DNA of 64,000 nucleotides, taken from Rhodosporidiobolus odoratus. Taxonomy: Eukaryota; Basidiomycota; Microbotryomycetes; Sporidiobolales; Sporidiobolaceae. The position numbers were made by a program, and so were the translations under genes. The notes under the pieces are model-generated. The model saw nothing but the letters and a program-made list of their open reading frames with translations. It had not been told where the DNA came from and made no database searches. Below, piece after piece: positions 1 through 11,900 of this stretch (its first letter is position 1; every line of letters starts with the position of its first letter). The DNA is taken from positions 868,001 to 932,000 of the forward strand of contig JAOANU010000005.1 of assembly GCA_034387635.1 (NCBI GenBank), read 5' to 3'.

Positions 1-550
1 ATAAGCGGTGCGTGTGATGCAGAATACAAATGAGCCCGTCGGGAAGCAGAAAGACCGAAGGACGATGCACAAAATGAAAGTCTGCGGAACCCTCAGACGT
101 GCTGCTTAGTTCCCTCGAGGGAAGGCGGGCACACCTTTGCAGAACACACACACCAGATGATCCTTCCTATGCCTAGCGGAGCTGTTGATGCAAGGAAAGA
201 GCACATCCATAAAACGTTGCGACCTTCTCAAACTGGTGGGAGGATCCGCGCGCGCTCTCCTTGCTCGCCCAGTTCAGCAGAGGCTGGACCAGAGCCGGGA
301 GCGCATCGCGAAAGAAGACAGGATACTCGAATACAAGGTAACTGACTGACGTTTGGCGAGACAGCGAGGAGAGGATTCAGATACGTTCAGCTGGTGTGAC
401 GAATTCCGATATCGACCACGCTGTGACAGGTGGCTAAGCCCGAAGCATAACGACGGCAGATCTGCTCGTCCCGCAGCGGAGAACAAAAAAGACGAAGCGG
501 TTCCGCCGGCTGACGGAAGAGCTCGTCGCCCCTCTCTCCCTAATACATAT
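1..550. other. Left edge of window, no supported gene
   Basis: This stretch lies downstream of the histidine gene's stop codon and probably holds its 3' UTR plus intergenic DNA. The only coding-like signal is a minus-strand open frame ending in TAG at 173-175 and open up to about 380. It has no start codon and no room for a gene upstream. I see no RNA gene or repeat here. Confidence 0.4.
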
Positions 551-1855
551 CTACTTCTGCCCCTCCACCCCAACCGACTGATCTTGACTCAGCCCGAGCT
601 TCTCCACCCATTCCGGCTTCGCATCTCCCTTCCTCCGCGTGACCTTCAAGCTCCGTCTTTCCAAGACCTTCTGCACATCCTTCAAGGATACCCCCATACT
701 AACTGCTCGGGTCATGGCGAAGTAGAGCAAGTCTGCCACCTCGCCCGCCAGATCCTCCTTCGTTTCCGCATCGCACACCTCGCCCGCTTCTTCCATGATT
801 TTCGCTCGGAGCAGTTTGGGCTCGTCAAAGAGCCGCTTGGTGTATGATCCAGCCGGCGCCTCCACCATCCGCTTCTTCAATGTTGCCTCCAGTTCCGCCA
901 ACCCCGCGACCCCACCGAAACAAGAGGTCTGCTCTGGAACATGGCAGAACCCCTCCTTCTCGCCATTCGGACCAGTCTCGACGACGCCAAATTCGAGAGC
1001 GTCGTAATCGCAGTCGACGCGGATTCGTTCCACTCGCTGCATGGCTCCCGAGGTTTCGCCCTTCCTCCACAGGCCGTTACGAGATCGAGAGTAGTAGACG
1101 GCGTTACCGGAAAGGATGGAGTGGGCGACGGATTCTTCTGAGGAGTAGACGAGGCCGAGAGGGGTGGTGACGGAGGTGAGGGAGACGGGGACGGTAGCAA
1201 ACAGGCCGTCGGGGCGGTCGGAGCGGAGGGCAGAGGTGAAGAGGGTGGCGAGGCTGAGCTTGCCGTCGTCTGGATGCGGAACGGAGAGACTCCCGACAGC
1301 CATCGAGAGGAATGAGGAAGGGACCACCGAGATACCGCCGACCGTCTTGGACATGAGCTTGAACGCGGCAGGCTGGGCGAGTACCTGCTCCTCTGCTCTT
1401 GAAGCGGAAAGGACGAAGAGCTCGCGAGGCGATCCAGTAGCCTTCTTGAGCGCTGCCTTGACCGGCGCCAGCTCGTCCTCCAGGAAGCTCGAGGTCTCGA
1501 GGAGGACGGCTGAGATGCTGGAAAGGAGATCGGGGCTGCTGAGGAGGGCGGCGTCGGGCTTGTCGAGGTGCAGGACGAGGCGTTCGGCCGGTATTTGCGC
1601 GAGGAAGGCGGCGTTCTTTGAGACGATCCTTCGCGCACCCTTGTCCAGCAGCTTGACTGCATCCTCTAGCGAGATCGCACCGTCATCCAACACAAAGTAC
1701 TCGGCATTCGCTGGCAGAGCGGGAAGGAGGGAGTCGAGGAGAGTCGAGGGGATCAGGAGGGGCACGATGCGGGCAACAGCGGCGAGCAGGCCGTCAGGTA
1801 GTGCATCAGGTTGTGCTTCGATGAGCGGCAGGAAGGGAATTTGGCCGAATGACAT
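551..1855 (-). CDS. his7: Bifunctional phosphoribosyl-AMP cyclohydrolase / phosphoribosyl-ATP pyrophosphatase (histidine biosynthesis)
   Basis: This enzyme carries out the second and third steps of histidine synthesis, PR-ATP to PR-AMP and then to ProFAR, in the cytosol. It is one uninterrupted frame of 434 residues. An N-terminal region of the fungal His4 type (about residues 1-190) is followed by the HisI cyclohydrolase signature SRNGLWRKGETSG near residue 255, and then by HisE from about residue 338 (KIMEEAGEV, GEVADLLYF, RRSLKVTRRKG). The frame stays open 30 codons upstream to a TTG, but I chose the ATG at 1853-1855, which has a good ACAATG context and matches the usual family start. Saccharomyces HIS4 (about 800 residues) has a third domain, histidinol dehydrogenase. 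That domain is absent here, as in the 417-residue S. pombe His7, so the gene is named after that ortholog. The function is well supported. Confidence 0.92.
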   Translation of the reverse strand: MSFGQIPFLPLIEAQPDALPDGLLAAVARIVPLLIPSTLLDSLLPALPANAEYFVLDDGAISLEDAVKLLDKGARRIVSKNAAFLAQIPAERLVLHLDKPDAALLSSPDLLSSISAVLLETSSFLEDELAPVKAALKKATGSPRELFVLSASRAEEQVLAQPAAFKLMSKTVGGISVVPSSFLSMAVGSLSVPHPDDGKLSLATLFTSALRSDRPDGLFATVPVSLTSVTTPLGLVYSSEESVAHSILSGNAVYYSRSRNGLWRKGETSGAMQRVERIRVDCDYDALEFGVVETGPNGEKEGFCHVPEQTSCFGGVAGLAELEATLKKRMVEAPAGSYTKRLFDEPKLLRAKIMEEAGEVCDAETKEDLAGEVADLLYFAMTRAVSMGVSLKDVQKVLERRSLKVTRRKGDAKPEWVEKLGLSQDQSVGVEGQK

Positions 1856-2610
1856 TGTCGGCTGTCGATCGAGATGAAGTGGTTCATTGGAGTGGGTCAG
1901 CTCGCGTCGAGGCAGTACGGCCAGAGATGGGCAGGGCGTACTCAAGAGCAGCTAGTGTATTGTCAGTGCGAGTTCGACGGTGTTCCGCTTAATCCGTAGC
2001 GAGTTATTGAAGGCGGACAACGGAAGCATGGCAACCCTCCCCTCTCGGACTTTTTGCACCTCGATCTCACTTGGACCAGTCAGAGCCGATTGCTTCAAGC
2101 GTATACACACAGTAACAGACGCGACGAAGGCGCTAGAGTCCACATGGCGACGGCCAGATGGTGTCTCTCGGTCTCGGAATGCTTTCTCCCGCTGCGCTCC
2201 TCCTCACAGACGATCCGGCACGGCTGTACGCGCCGAAGCGTCGGGCCGACAATGTCAGGCCATCTGCGTCACCTGACTGACCGTCCGGTCCAAGCCGCAG
2301 ATCAGCTCGGACGAACGAGTCGGACGCTTCGCAACGGCATCGGGAGAGAGAGAAAGAGAAAGAGCGTCCATCACGAGAGGAGAACGTGTAAAGTACAGAT
2401 GTACACAATATGTGCAAAGAAACATATATGAGCGTGGCCTGGTCAGGAGAAATGAAAAGCTAAGGCAGGGCGGGATGCGGCGCGGAGGGGAATAACGAGA
2501 GGACGGAACAGATAGATGGCGGCGAGAGGGATGGGGGTCAAAGTGTCTTTGCGGGCTGGTGGGGGTGGTCGTGAGGGTGGAGATGAGAAAGCAAGAGGTT
2601 GGGGCAGCTC
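1856..2610. promoter_or_regulatory. Intergenic: his7 promoter side and KRE6/SKN1 3' flank
   Basis: About 750 bp lie between two minus-strand genes. The part next to 1855 should hold the his7 promoter and 5' UTR, and the part next to 2611 the 3' UTR of the glucan gene. A purine-rich GA tract lies at about 2341-2366. Open frames here are short and have no recognisable content. Confidence 0.4.
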
Positions 2611-5600
2611 TCAGCAGTCGGAGGAGAGCTTGTTTCGGGGTTTCGTGTAGTTCGAATCGGTGAAGACGGTCATATTGGGGCTGTTGGTGACCAAGAATTC
2701 AGACGGGGCAATGGGTTTGGCAGGTGGCGGGCACGGGACAAAGGTGAATGCATCAAGAGGTCAGTCGAAGAAACCGCGTTGAGGGGTATTAAGATAACGC
2801 ACTTCGAGTATAGGTCAAGATGGTTGTTGATGTATTTCGACGTAGGGAAGTCTTTGGGGTCACTGTGAAGGGTACAGCGTCAATCGAGTGAACCGCGAAG
2901 CGAGAGCTGGGGAAACGCACCATCCGACGTTCTTGTGTCCCTTCTTTTGGTAGACCCGCACATAATCGATGCGGAGCTTGCCGGGGAACTCTGCAGGGTA
3001 GCAAGGGCACGACGAAAAGGGCAGGGCGATCATCAGCGGTGTCCTCCCAATTGCAGCTACTTTTGAGGAGGGCTTACCGACTTTGCCCCACTGCGGCAGC
3101 TCTGTTTGAAGCGAAGGAGAAAAGCGTCAGTTGCGCACGCGGCTCGGGGTCCAAACTGCTGCCTCGAGCGTAAGGAACTTGGGCGTACGGAACTTCGTCG
3201 AGATAGCCAAGTTTAACACGCTGCGCATCTCAAAGCGTCAGTAAGAGGGAGATGCGGTGGTTCAGTCACAGTAACGCACATGTACATCGGCTCCTCCGCG
3301 ATGTTCCTCTGCCCAATCTCGGTCTCGCTGTTGGGAGGGAACGCGTTGGCGTTGAGCTGCCAGGTCCGGGACCCGTTGATTCCCCAGGTGATGCGACCTT
3401 CCGATCCAGGGTCGTATTCGTAACCTGTGAAGCCGATGAGGGTCAACACTCTCCGGCGATGCCTGGATCTCAGGCAAACGTACTGTATGTCGTGTAGCCG
3501 GCACCGTCGAAGGAAGTGTCGTCGGTGAGGGTGTTGAGGGAGGCCGACTCTTGTGAGATGGCGCCCTTCCAGTTGTCTGTGATATCACAGGGGCACAAGC
3601 AGAGAAGGGAAATTCGATAGAGCAGCGTTGGACCGGGATGGAAGGACGTTAACAAGTGCGATCAGCAAAGGCCCGGAGAGAGAGGGGAACAAGATGAACG
3701 CACTCTGCGTGGTGATGCTCTTGTCCCACACGATCAGACCGGGGTCTTCTGCTTCGGTATCGTTTCGCCAGAGGTATTCCGGGTCGAACGGCGCAATCTG
3801 AATGGACTGAGAAGCGGATCCCTGCTTGCCGTTTGGAGCGATTTGGCCTTCAAGAATATCAACTGTGATAGCGAAGCGCGCGAAACAGTGTCAGTCAGCG
3901 TAATGTGAGGGAAAGAAGGCAAGTCGGGCAATACGCACTTTCGGGAGCACCGCGACCTTTGCTCGGCGAAGGGCCAGGGTGTTCGTCCTTGTCGGCAGAG
4001 CAGGTGCACGCTGAGAAGCGTTGTCCGACGAGCTGGCACGCAATGCGCATGTCAGCTTACGCGTACGTCATGCAGGAAGGGAGGGAGGATCGTAGGCCGG
4101 GATATCATGTCGACTCACGTAGGAAAGCTCGCCACCGTAGTCTTTCGAGCCGCTGGTCTTCGCTGCCGTCGGGGAGGTACCGTTCGGCCATCTGGGAACG
4201 CAAGATATGAGTCGACTGATCCCGCAGGATAACATGCAAAGAGCGCACGTTTGATTGGGCAAGGTGCCAACATCGCAGGTGTCGTACGAGTACGGCCAGA
4301 CACCATCAACAGAAGAACCGTAACCAGCGCGCCCGAGGTTGCCCATCGTCCACACACCAGGCCAGTAGCCTTGTGCGGTAGGCTTGCCCGGTAGGGAAAG
4401 GTTGACTTCGATGTACCCGCCGGTGAAGCTGAAGAGAGCAGAGTCAGCTACAAGTGCTTGAATGGGCTGTGCAGCAGCGAATGTACCAGAACTTGTTCCA
4501 GCTCTGCAGCATGCCGGAGCGGAAGTTGAGGTCGTGGCTGGGTTCTTGCGACAGCTCAATCTCGAGATTACCGTCGTTGGTCGTGATGGCGTCCGGGTCG
4601 TACCTGGGAAGTAGGGGCCGACGTGAGTCAAACGACCAAGGCGAATGCAGAGCATAATGACTTACCATTCGAGGTCAGTCGTAGCCCACTATTTGAAAAC
4701 AAAATCATCAGGAAAGTGACTAGTGGACAGGGTAAGCAGCGGCATACGTAGTGGAGGTCGACTGCTTCCCAGTAGGGGTCGTCTCCAGGCCAGAAAGTAC
4801 GTCCATCTGTGTTGAACTGTTGGAAGTACAAAAATTAGTTTTGCTTTGATGGATGCGGTGCGGGAAAGAACACACCTCGTCAGAGAATACCAGCTCGTAG
4901 TCTTCCCCATCGAAGCCGGTGCGCGTGTACACTGATTTGGGCGTATCGGCGTCGACAAGGCTAGGCAAATTCGGAATCATCGGAACTTGTCCCGTGCTGT
5001 TCACGATTGTTCGGGCAGCGTAGGAGCCCCAAGCACCCTCGATTGCATACCTGCGGGTCGCAAAGCTGAGTGAATATACGAAGGGCAGACAAAAACAGCT
5101 TACGTACCGGTAGATCGGCCATCCCGCAAATAATCCGACCAGGACGATAACAACGATGAGCAAGGCCGCCGTATTGATGACCGCTGCCCAGCTTATCCGT
5201 CGCATCTGCTTGTCCATCGCCTTGTCGAGTGCTGGATCGGGGTCATGCAAGAAGTCGTCCGCCTCTTTTTCCCAAAGCAGCGGGGCCGCACCACCTGCTC
5301 CTCCCGAGATTCCCTCCAATCTCGCGACGCTATGCCGCGAGTCACTCCCATGTTGCACCGGGCTCTGGAACCCCGGAGAAGGGTAGTCCTCATCGGTGAA
5401 ACGAGGAGACTCGGCTCCACCATAAGGAAGCGAAACGGGGTCAAGGCCGATCGAGGAAGAAGCGATGCTGTCGCGGTGAGAGAAGGCGGCGGGACGGCCT
5501 GCGGAGAATGTGGAGGAGCGAGGGAACGGGCCAAAGTTGCCTGCAGAGAGAGGTAATTTTAGCTCGATTTCGCAAAGAGGGGTAGAAAAGGGGACGCACC

Positions 5601-5882
5601 TCCTACTGCGCCGGTCAGAACGCCTGCAAGCAGATTGTTGGTCAGTTTGAGGCGACTTGAGCGATCGCATAGGTGAATCTACTCACCATATGCTGCCGGA
5701 TCGAGCTGTTCTCGCGACATGCTGTCCCTCTTGCCTCCGCCTCCAGACGACAGACTCGACTCGCTGGAATCGTTTCCAGTGAACATGGCCGAGAGGGATG
5801 TCGATATCCTGCTTCGTGGCCTTCTACCCGAGGGAACGTAGTCGTCTGCCTCATACGAGCTGGGCGTGGGAGAGGTGGCCAT
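2611..5882 (-). CDS. KRE6: Beta-glucan synthesis-associated transmembrane protein, KRE6/SKN1 family (GH16-like)
   Basis: Members of this family are type II membrane proteins of the ER/Golgi/plasma membrane needed for beta-1,6-glucan assembly in the cell wall. The first exon begins [15 protein letters not shown] at 5882. A Ser-rich cytosolic tail comes first, then one membrane span ([17 protein letters not shown], about 5125-5175). The luminal GH16-like domain follows: VFSDEF-type strand, [42 protein letters not shown], and the active-site-like EIDILEGQ near 3870. The C-terminus carries [10 protein letters not shown] and [16 protein letters not shown]. An intron at 2681-2802 must be removed to give the family-typical tail YSNPNMT...KLSSDC and the stop at 2611. 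At least ten short introns are visible. Orthology to KRE6 rather than SKN1 cannot be decided from the sequence alone. Confidence 0.9.
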
Positions 5883-6502
5883 AGTCGGGGTTTCCGGGAA
5901 GTAGGAGGGGGAAGAGAAGGGACCCCTTGATGTGGGCGCCTGCTGGAAAGGAAGGGGTAGATATTATGACTATGTCGAGTAGTGTCGGTTCACCAACAAT
6001 AGCTCACGTGCTACGAAACCGCGTGAAGCGTTGCAAGGGATGTGTCGAGGAGGCTGACTGAGAAGATCGGCGAACACTCGGGAGAGGGAGCGAATGAAGA
6101 TGAGTCGTGTCACTGGGAAGAGCTGCAGAACACTTGACGCGGTACTGGTCGAGCAAGCGATGCTGAGAGAGACGAGAGACAGTCGACGGGAAGGTAGTCG
6201 ACCGACTGGATTCGTTTCTGAATAACAGCGGATTTCTGACATTTCCAGGCTTGGGTCCATATCCTCCCGAGTGAAGGCTGCTAGTGATGCTTGGTTCGCC
6301 CTACTAAGCAATTGGTACAGAACGTAGTAAGTAATAAGAAGAACGAAAAGTCAGATCTGACAGGGGGGGTTCGGTCGGACATTCTCCGCTCGTTGGCTGC
6401 CCGGATTTCGGCCCGCCTTTCCTCCTTGCGTTTGCTTGCGTTTCCTCTAAACCAACCTGCCTCTCCCTCATCCGCCTGTCCCCTCTGTGCGGACTACATG
6501 CC
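5883..6502. promoter_or_regulatory. Promoter side of the KRE6/SKN1 gene
   Basis: This is the 5' region of the minus-strand glucan gene and the upstream side of the possible small gene that starts at 6503. No element is recognisable beyond short GA/CT-rich stretches, and no open frame here looks coding. Confidence 0.35.
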
Positions 6503-7018
6503 ATGTCTCTTGCCATCTCTCCTGCTTTGACCCTTGCATCTCCCTCCCCGCCGGCGGCAATCTCCAAGCTGCCGCCTTTGCATGGCGAGCTTGCAGCGCC
6601 CACGAACCCCTTCAACCTCGCGGGAAAAGGCCAAGCTGCACTGATCTACGACGGAGAGGGAACAGAAGTGTCGCCGTATATGGTGAAATGGGCGGAAGCA
6701 GATCCTGCGTTGTCTTTACCCCTCCTTTGGTCCCTTTTTCTTCTTACTTGTGAAGTCGCTTAGCTAATCCAACTTGACCGCCATTCTACTCTTTAGCAGA
6801 GAATCCTCAGCTCTGGCAGAAAAGTGTCACTTGCGGCAGCTGACGAGCTGACTTCCTATTTTCTGGTGTTCACAGTCAAGAATGCCTTCCCGGTCAGCGG
6901 GGCCCAGACAGGGACGGGCGCCCGTTGCCCCGGTCAGACGGGCTCACCAGGGCCTGGTCCCGTCGGCTTGCCCCGTAGAGAATTGCTGCACGACTGGAAA
7001 TGCCCGTTGAACCCCTGA
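6503..7018 (+). CDS. Possible small two-exon gene, function unknown
   Basis: I do not recognise this protein. Exon 1 (6503-6708) opens with MSLAISPALTLASPSPP and runs through LAGKGQAALIYDGEGTEVSP. Its third codon positions are rich in C/G, as in the real genes around it. A GT-AG intron at 6709-6801 (93 nt, acceptor ctttagcagag) joins in frame to exon 2 (6802-7018), which continues ILSSGRKVSLAAADELTSYF to a TGA. The exon lengths, 206 and 217 nt, add up to 141 codons including the stop. The donor gttgtc is weak and the Pro/Gly-rich C-terminus is not typical of a folded domain. It may therefore be a lineage-specific gene, the start of a longer gene, or a decayed remnant. Confidence 0.4.
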
Positions 7019-8950
7019 GGTCGAAAGAGGTATCGGCAGCTTCTAAAGACGCACACACATCTCCAACATGTCTCCAGAACCTGTTATATCCTGTTTAGTA
7101 CATTTGAGGCCTGCTATTCAGCTTGGAGGTTGACCAGAGCCTACATGCAAGCCAAAAGCAAGCTGGTAAGTTGACCTTCTGTAAGGATACCACTCCTCAC
7201 ACCGCTACCGCTGCTAAGTTTCATTCACTCTAATCTACATACTCTCGGTCCTTCACTGATTTTTCGCTCGCTGCACTTACAGAAATCGTTCCGACTTGCG
7301 AAGGTTGAAAGCGAGTAGATGGATCACTCAACACAAGGCGACTTGTAGCTCGACTTGGTTTCCTCCTTTTGTTTCCCCTAGCGCTAGTTACCCCCACTCC
7401 CGTTGCTTATCTGAGAATCCAGGATCAGTTCATTGTTTCTGGTTCTCCGTCCGTCTTGCTCGACTCGGCAACTCCATCTCCTCCTCCCCTCGCCGCGACT
7501 CTGGTCTCGCCTTACGGTTCGATTACCGGTAGTCCCAGCACCTTCTCAATCGAGAGAAAGCCGTGCACACTGCCCGCAGTGTCCTACTGATTGCGGGCTG
7601 TATGTCACGGCGTCTAGATTAGAATGAGCCGTCTGCAAGACCCACATGTCTCTGGAATGGTCTGCAGAGGGGGAGAGGAGGTCTCCCCATTGTACTTCTG
7701 GCTCTGGTTGTTCTCAGTCAGTACGATCAGCCTCTACTGTGTCTCTCAAGCCCTTCTTTCCTTCCTATTTGTCTGGTCTGGAGGTAGGAGCTAGGTGGGG
7801 GAATTGCATCCTGAATTTCACCTTTTTCTCCCGTCTTGCCTGTCTCGACGCCGTATTCCGGTCCCGTCGGATGGTGGCACCGGGGCAGAAAACCTCGTTT
7901 GGGCCAACGGGATCTCATTGGGGACCGGGACTCTGTCATCCCTGTCAAAACGAGACAGCGGGAGAAGGCATGACACTTTGAGTGAACCAGCGCCTGTGGT
8001 TTGGGCAGTTTGGGAAAGTCATGCACCTTACATTTGTTTTTCTTCTGGTTGTACTCGCTTTAGCTACCTGGCTTTGTCACCTGGACATACATTGCAGTGC
8101 TATCCATCCCTAATCAAGAGCAGGCCGTTCAGTCATGTCTGAGATGCTGCTATATTCTCGTTTATCTGGAGGCTCTCTGAGGTAACAACGCTATCGTGCC
8201 AGCGGTATAGCCCGTACCTGGAACAGGTTTGCTGACGAGCTGTCATCCCCGTCATACATACATTGCAGGGCCAAAAAATCGCCTTGACGAGGAAAATGGA
8301 AAATCGGCTCCCTCTCCAAGGGCTCTCGCGCTGGCTGTAGTGTCGTGTGAGCTCCGCGCCTGTAGTACGGGCCTTCGCTCGAGGTCTGATTACTAGAGAA
8401 GCAGCCAGACACGCTCGTACTCTCTGGGCCACCTTCACTGCGAAGCAACCTTTGTCGACTCGCACTTTCGAGCCCATCCTTCGATGCCGCCTGCATCACG
8501 GTGACTGACAACGAGCGACAGAAGGCCGCCGCGAGTTCGGGAAGGAGCGGCGATGGCGTTATTTGCTGTCGTCTTGGGTGACGAAGGCTAAGTGGAGAAT
8601 GGAAGATCTCAGACTGGCAGCCGAACGGAGGCGAACGGCAACCCAGCGCGAGAAGAGGCGTTCAGCAGGGCGTATCAGTACTCCTGTGATACTCCTCGGG
8701 TGATCATACAGGTCAGAAGCCCTCACATAGGCTGAAAATGGTTTGGAACATACCGAAAGACTAAAGCAGCCAAAAGCACCCGTCGTTCTCGCTCAGCGGG
8801 GTTGTCAGCGCGTCTGAAGCTTGCCATACACACTTAATATCGGTTCGTAGCTACCTGTAGGTCAGCTATTGAGGTCCGCGCCGGAGACCAAATCTGGCGG
8901 AGCGAACGCGCCCAGCTCGTCTCGCTCAGACTCTACACTCGCCACGCAAG
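7019..8950. other. Gene-poor interval upstream of importin-9
   Basis: About 1.9 kb show no supported gene. Base composition looks more A/T-rich than in the flanking genes. Several open frames of 60-170 residues exist on both strands, for example 7369-7590 and 8869-9390, but none has a family motif and none splices convincingly into a longer product. I found no clear terminal repeats or transposase motif. The last few hundred bases must hold the importin-9 promoter and 5' UTR. Confidence 0.4.
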
Positions 8951-11900
8951 ATGGATCAGCTCCTCCAGCTACTCCAAGCTACTCTGAGCCCCGACCCGAA
9001 CACCCGAATCCAGGCAGAGCTATCTCTCACCAAAGCTCAGCAGTCGCCTGGTCCGTTCATCTGACATCGCAACGCTGCGGTACAGAGACGCTAACCAAGG
9101 GATACACCTGCGGTGGGCATGCATTGCAGAGACGGCGGTGGGCTTGGCAAAGATTGCGACGGAACAGCAGGTCGAAGTTCACTGGCGACAGGCGAGTCCT
9201 TTTCCCGGCGCAGCATTACACATGGGGTCTGCGCGGCATGCTGACAGCGTTCACGCTATCTCTGACTGCTGTAGGCGGCGAGCTTCGCGCTGAAAAAGTA
9301 TGTCAAGGAATACTGGTCGCCGTTTTTCTCCACCTTCAAGGGCCCGCAAGCTACGTCGCCCGAGGTAAGGCGTTTTCTCCACCGCCTTGAGATACGCAGC
9401 TGACTTCAGACAGGACGCAGGTCAAGGCGCAAGTGCGAGAGATCCTCTTCGCCGGACTTGCGGACCCGGTTCGCAAAATCCGACTGGCATGCGTAAGCTT
9501 CTGTTCCCTCTGCTATGTACCTCGACGGTCGCTGAAGACGCTATCTGCAGGCCAACATCATTTCGCTCATCGCGCAACCGGACTGGCCAGATGACTGGCC
9601 CACACTGATGGAGCAGCTTCTTGCTCTCATTCGGTCTCCCTCAAGCGATGCCGTGGAGGGTGGCATGCGGACCCTCAGCGACTTTGTCAGCATCAGTCTT
9701 ACGGAAGACCAGCTGCTTCCTGTCGCCCGGGAAATGCTGCCGACTTTGCTGGCGATTCTTGGTGCTTCAGAGGTGCGTTCCCTCTGCCAAGCTTCGCATC
9801 CCCGCACCATACTTACGGGTCGTGATAAACAGACATATGGTCCATCTACCCGCGCCCGTGCCGTCCTCATCTTGCGCCAATGCGTGATGACCCTTTTCAC
9901 CGTCAAGGACGAACACCCCGAAGCGGTAAAGGCCGCGATTGGCGAGATCTTGCCTGTCTGGCTAGACGCGTTCTACCAGCTGCTCCAAGTCGAAGTCACG
10001 ACGGAGCTCACAGGACCGAACGAGCAGAACTGGGAAGGCGTCGCCGTCCGCATCGCCATTTTCCAGAGTCTTGAAGTCGTTCTGAACTCGTTCCCTTCGA
10101 CTCTTAAAACCGCTCTACCCCAATACCTCGCTCTCGCTTCGACTCACCTTACCGCGCTGTCACCAATCTACACTGCCGCATACCTCTCCAACTCTGCCGA
10201 CTTGTCCATTCCCTCTTCAACCACCGGCGAGGAGGACTCGGATGTCTCTACCGACCTGCCCACCCTTGTCTCTACCATCCTCGACTTCGTCGCACAAGCA
10301 GCACGGAGAAAGGCTGTGCGGAGCCTCTTCGTTACAGGTGGTAAGCCAGCAACGGGACTGGTCGATTTCCTGATCAAGGCCATCGAGCTGGCACAGATGA
10401 CTACCGACGATGTAAGATTACTCCATCTACGATCCTGTCAGCGTCCCGTGAATGATGCTCTACTTTGCATAGGAGGAGACGTGGGCCTCGGATCCGAACG
10501 CCTTGGTGGCGGACGAGGACGACGAGATGGCCTCGTACAACGTACGCGCCGCAGCGCTGGACATGTCTATCGTATGTCTTCTGACTAGATGTCTCGTGAG
10601 CTGGAAGCCGACCTACCTTTGGCGAACAGGCTTTCGTCGAAACCTTCTCCGACAATGGCCTCGCCGCCCTGCAAACAGCGTTCGAGCGGGTCGGTACCGC
10701 CGCCGAACAGCTGCGCAGCCAATCAAACGAGGATTGGTGGAAGGGGTACGAGTCGGCGCTCGCTGTCGCCGGTTCTATCTCCGAGGACCTCATCGAGCAC
10801 GTTCAGGAGCAGGCTGAGGAGGGGAAGCAGCCGGTTTTCGCTTTAGAGCGGGTCTTCGAGGGTGTTGTGATGACCTATCTTACCGCAACGGGTGCGCATC
10901 GATACTCACCCACATAGTTGAAGCCTATTTACTAATTCCCTTGTCGCGCAGATTTCCCTTTCCTCCAAGGCCGCGCTTTCGTTTTCGCCAGTCAGTACGC
11001 CGAGGTTCTTCCGCAGCAGCTCGCGCAGCAATACATCAACGCGGCGATCGTCGTTCTCGACGCTGCTGACGCTGGCGTGCCCGTCAAGGTCAGCGCCGTC
11101 CGCGCCCTTCTCAAGTAAGTTTGCATGCCTTGCCCCTGCGCGCTAATCTTGAGGTTGACTTCTTCCTCCGCGCGCAGCTTCTTCCGTCACCTGAAAGAGA
11201 CCGTCGACCCTTCTCAAGCTGCAACTACGCTTGCCAAGCTTATTCCGCTACTCCCGCACATCACGGAAAACACCCTCGTCCTCGTTCTCGATGCCATTCA
11301 GTCTTCTTTGAAGGCGGCAGGCTCGGTCATCGACGCCGCAACTTGCTCTGCACTGATCAAAGCTGTGCTGACCAGCTGGTTCGAGAAACCTGAAGGTACG
11401 ACTATCTACTCATCTGTCATCTCGGCAGCTTCATTTGACGCGACCATTCTCCGCAGACCCCCTGCTCGGTTCCGCCATTTCCGACATCTTCGCCTCTCTC
11501 TCCGCTTCGCATTCTTCCACGATTCAGAATGCACTCCTTACCGAAGGCTTGCCTACACTCGTTTCAACCATGACCGAGTACCGCACCGACCCCTCGTCCA
11601 TTCGTGCCGCCTCTGCACTTGACATCGCCAGCGCCATCTTTTCTCGCCTCCCTGCACCCCTCCCTGCCGGCGCGTTCCAGCATGTCGCGGAGATCCTTTT
11701 CGAGATGCTTCAGTCGACTGAAGACCGCGACATCATCCAAACGGGCTTGGACATCGTTACCACCGTGATCCGAAAAGATGTTGACCAGCTGCTGACATGG
11801 TACCCCCGCTTCTCTTCTTTATCCACGAACGGAGTCTAATCATGCTTGAATGCAGGCGGAGCGCTTCCGGCCAGTCTGGCCTCGACCTCGTCCTTGCCCA

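Noticed and set aside
551..1945. N-terminal extension of his7 to 1945
   Set aside because: The first codon is TTG. The ATG at 1855 has good context and matches the family start.
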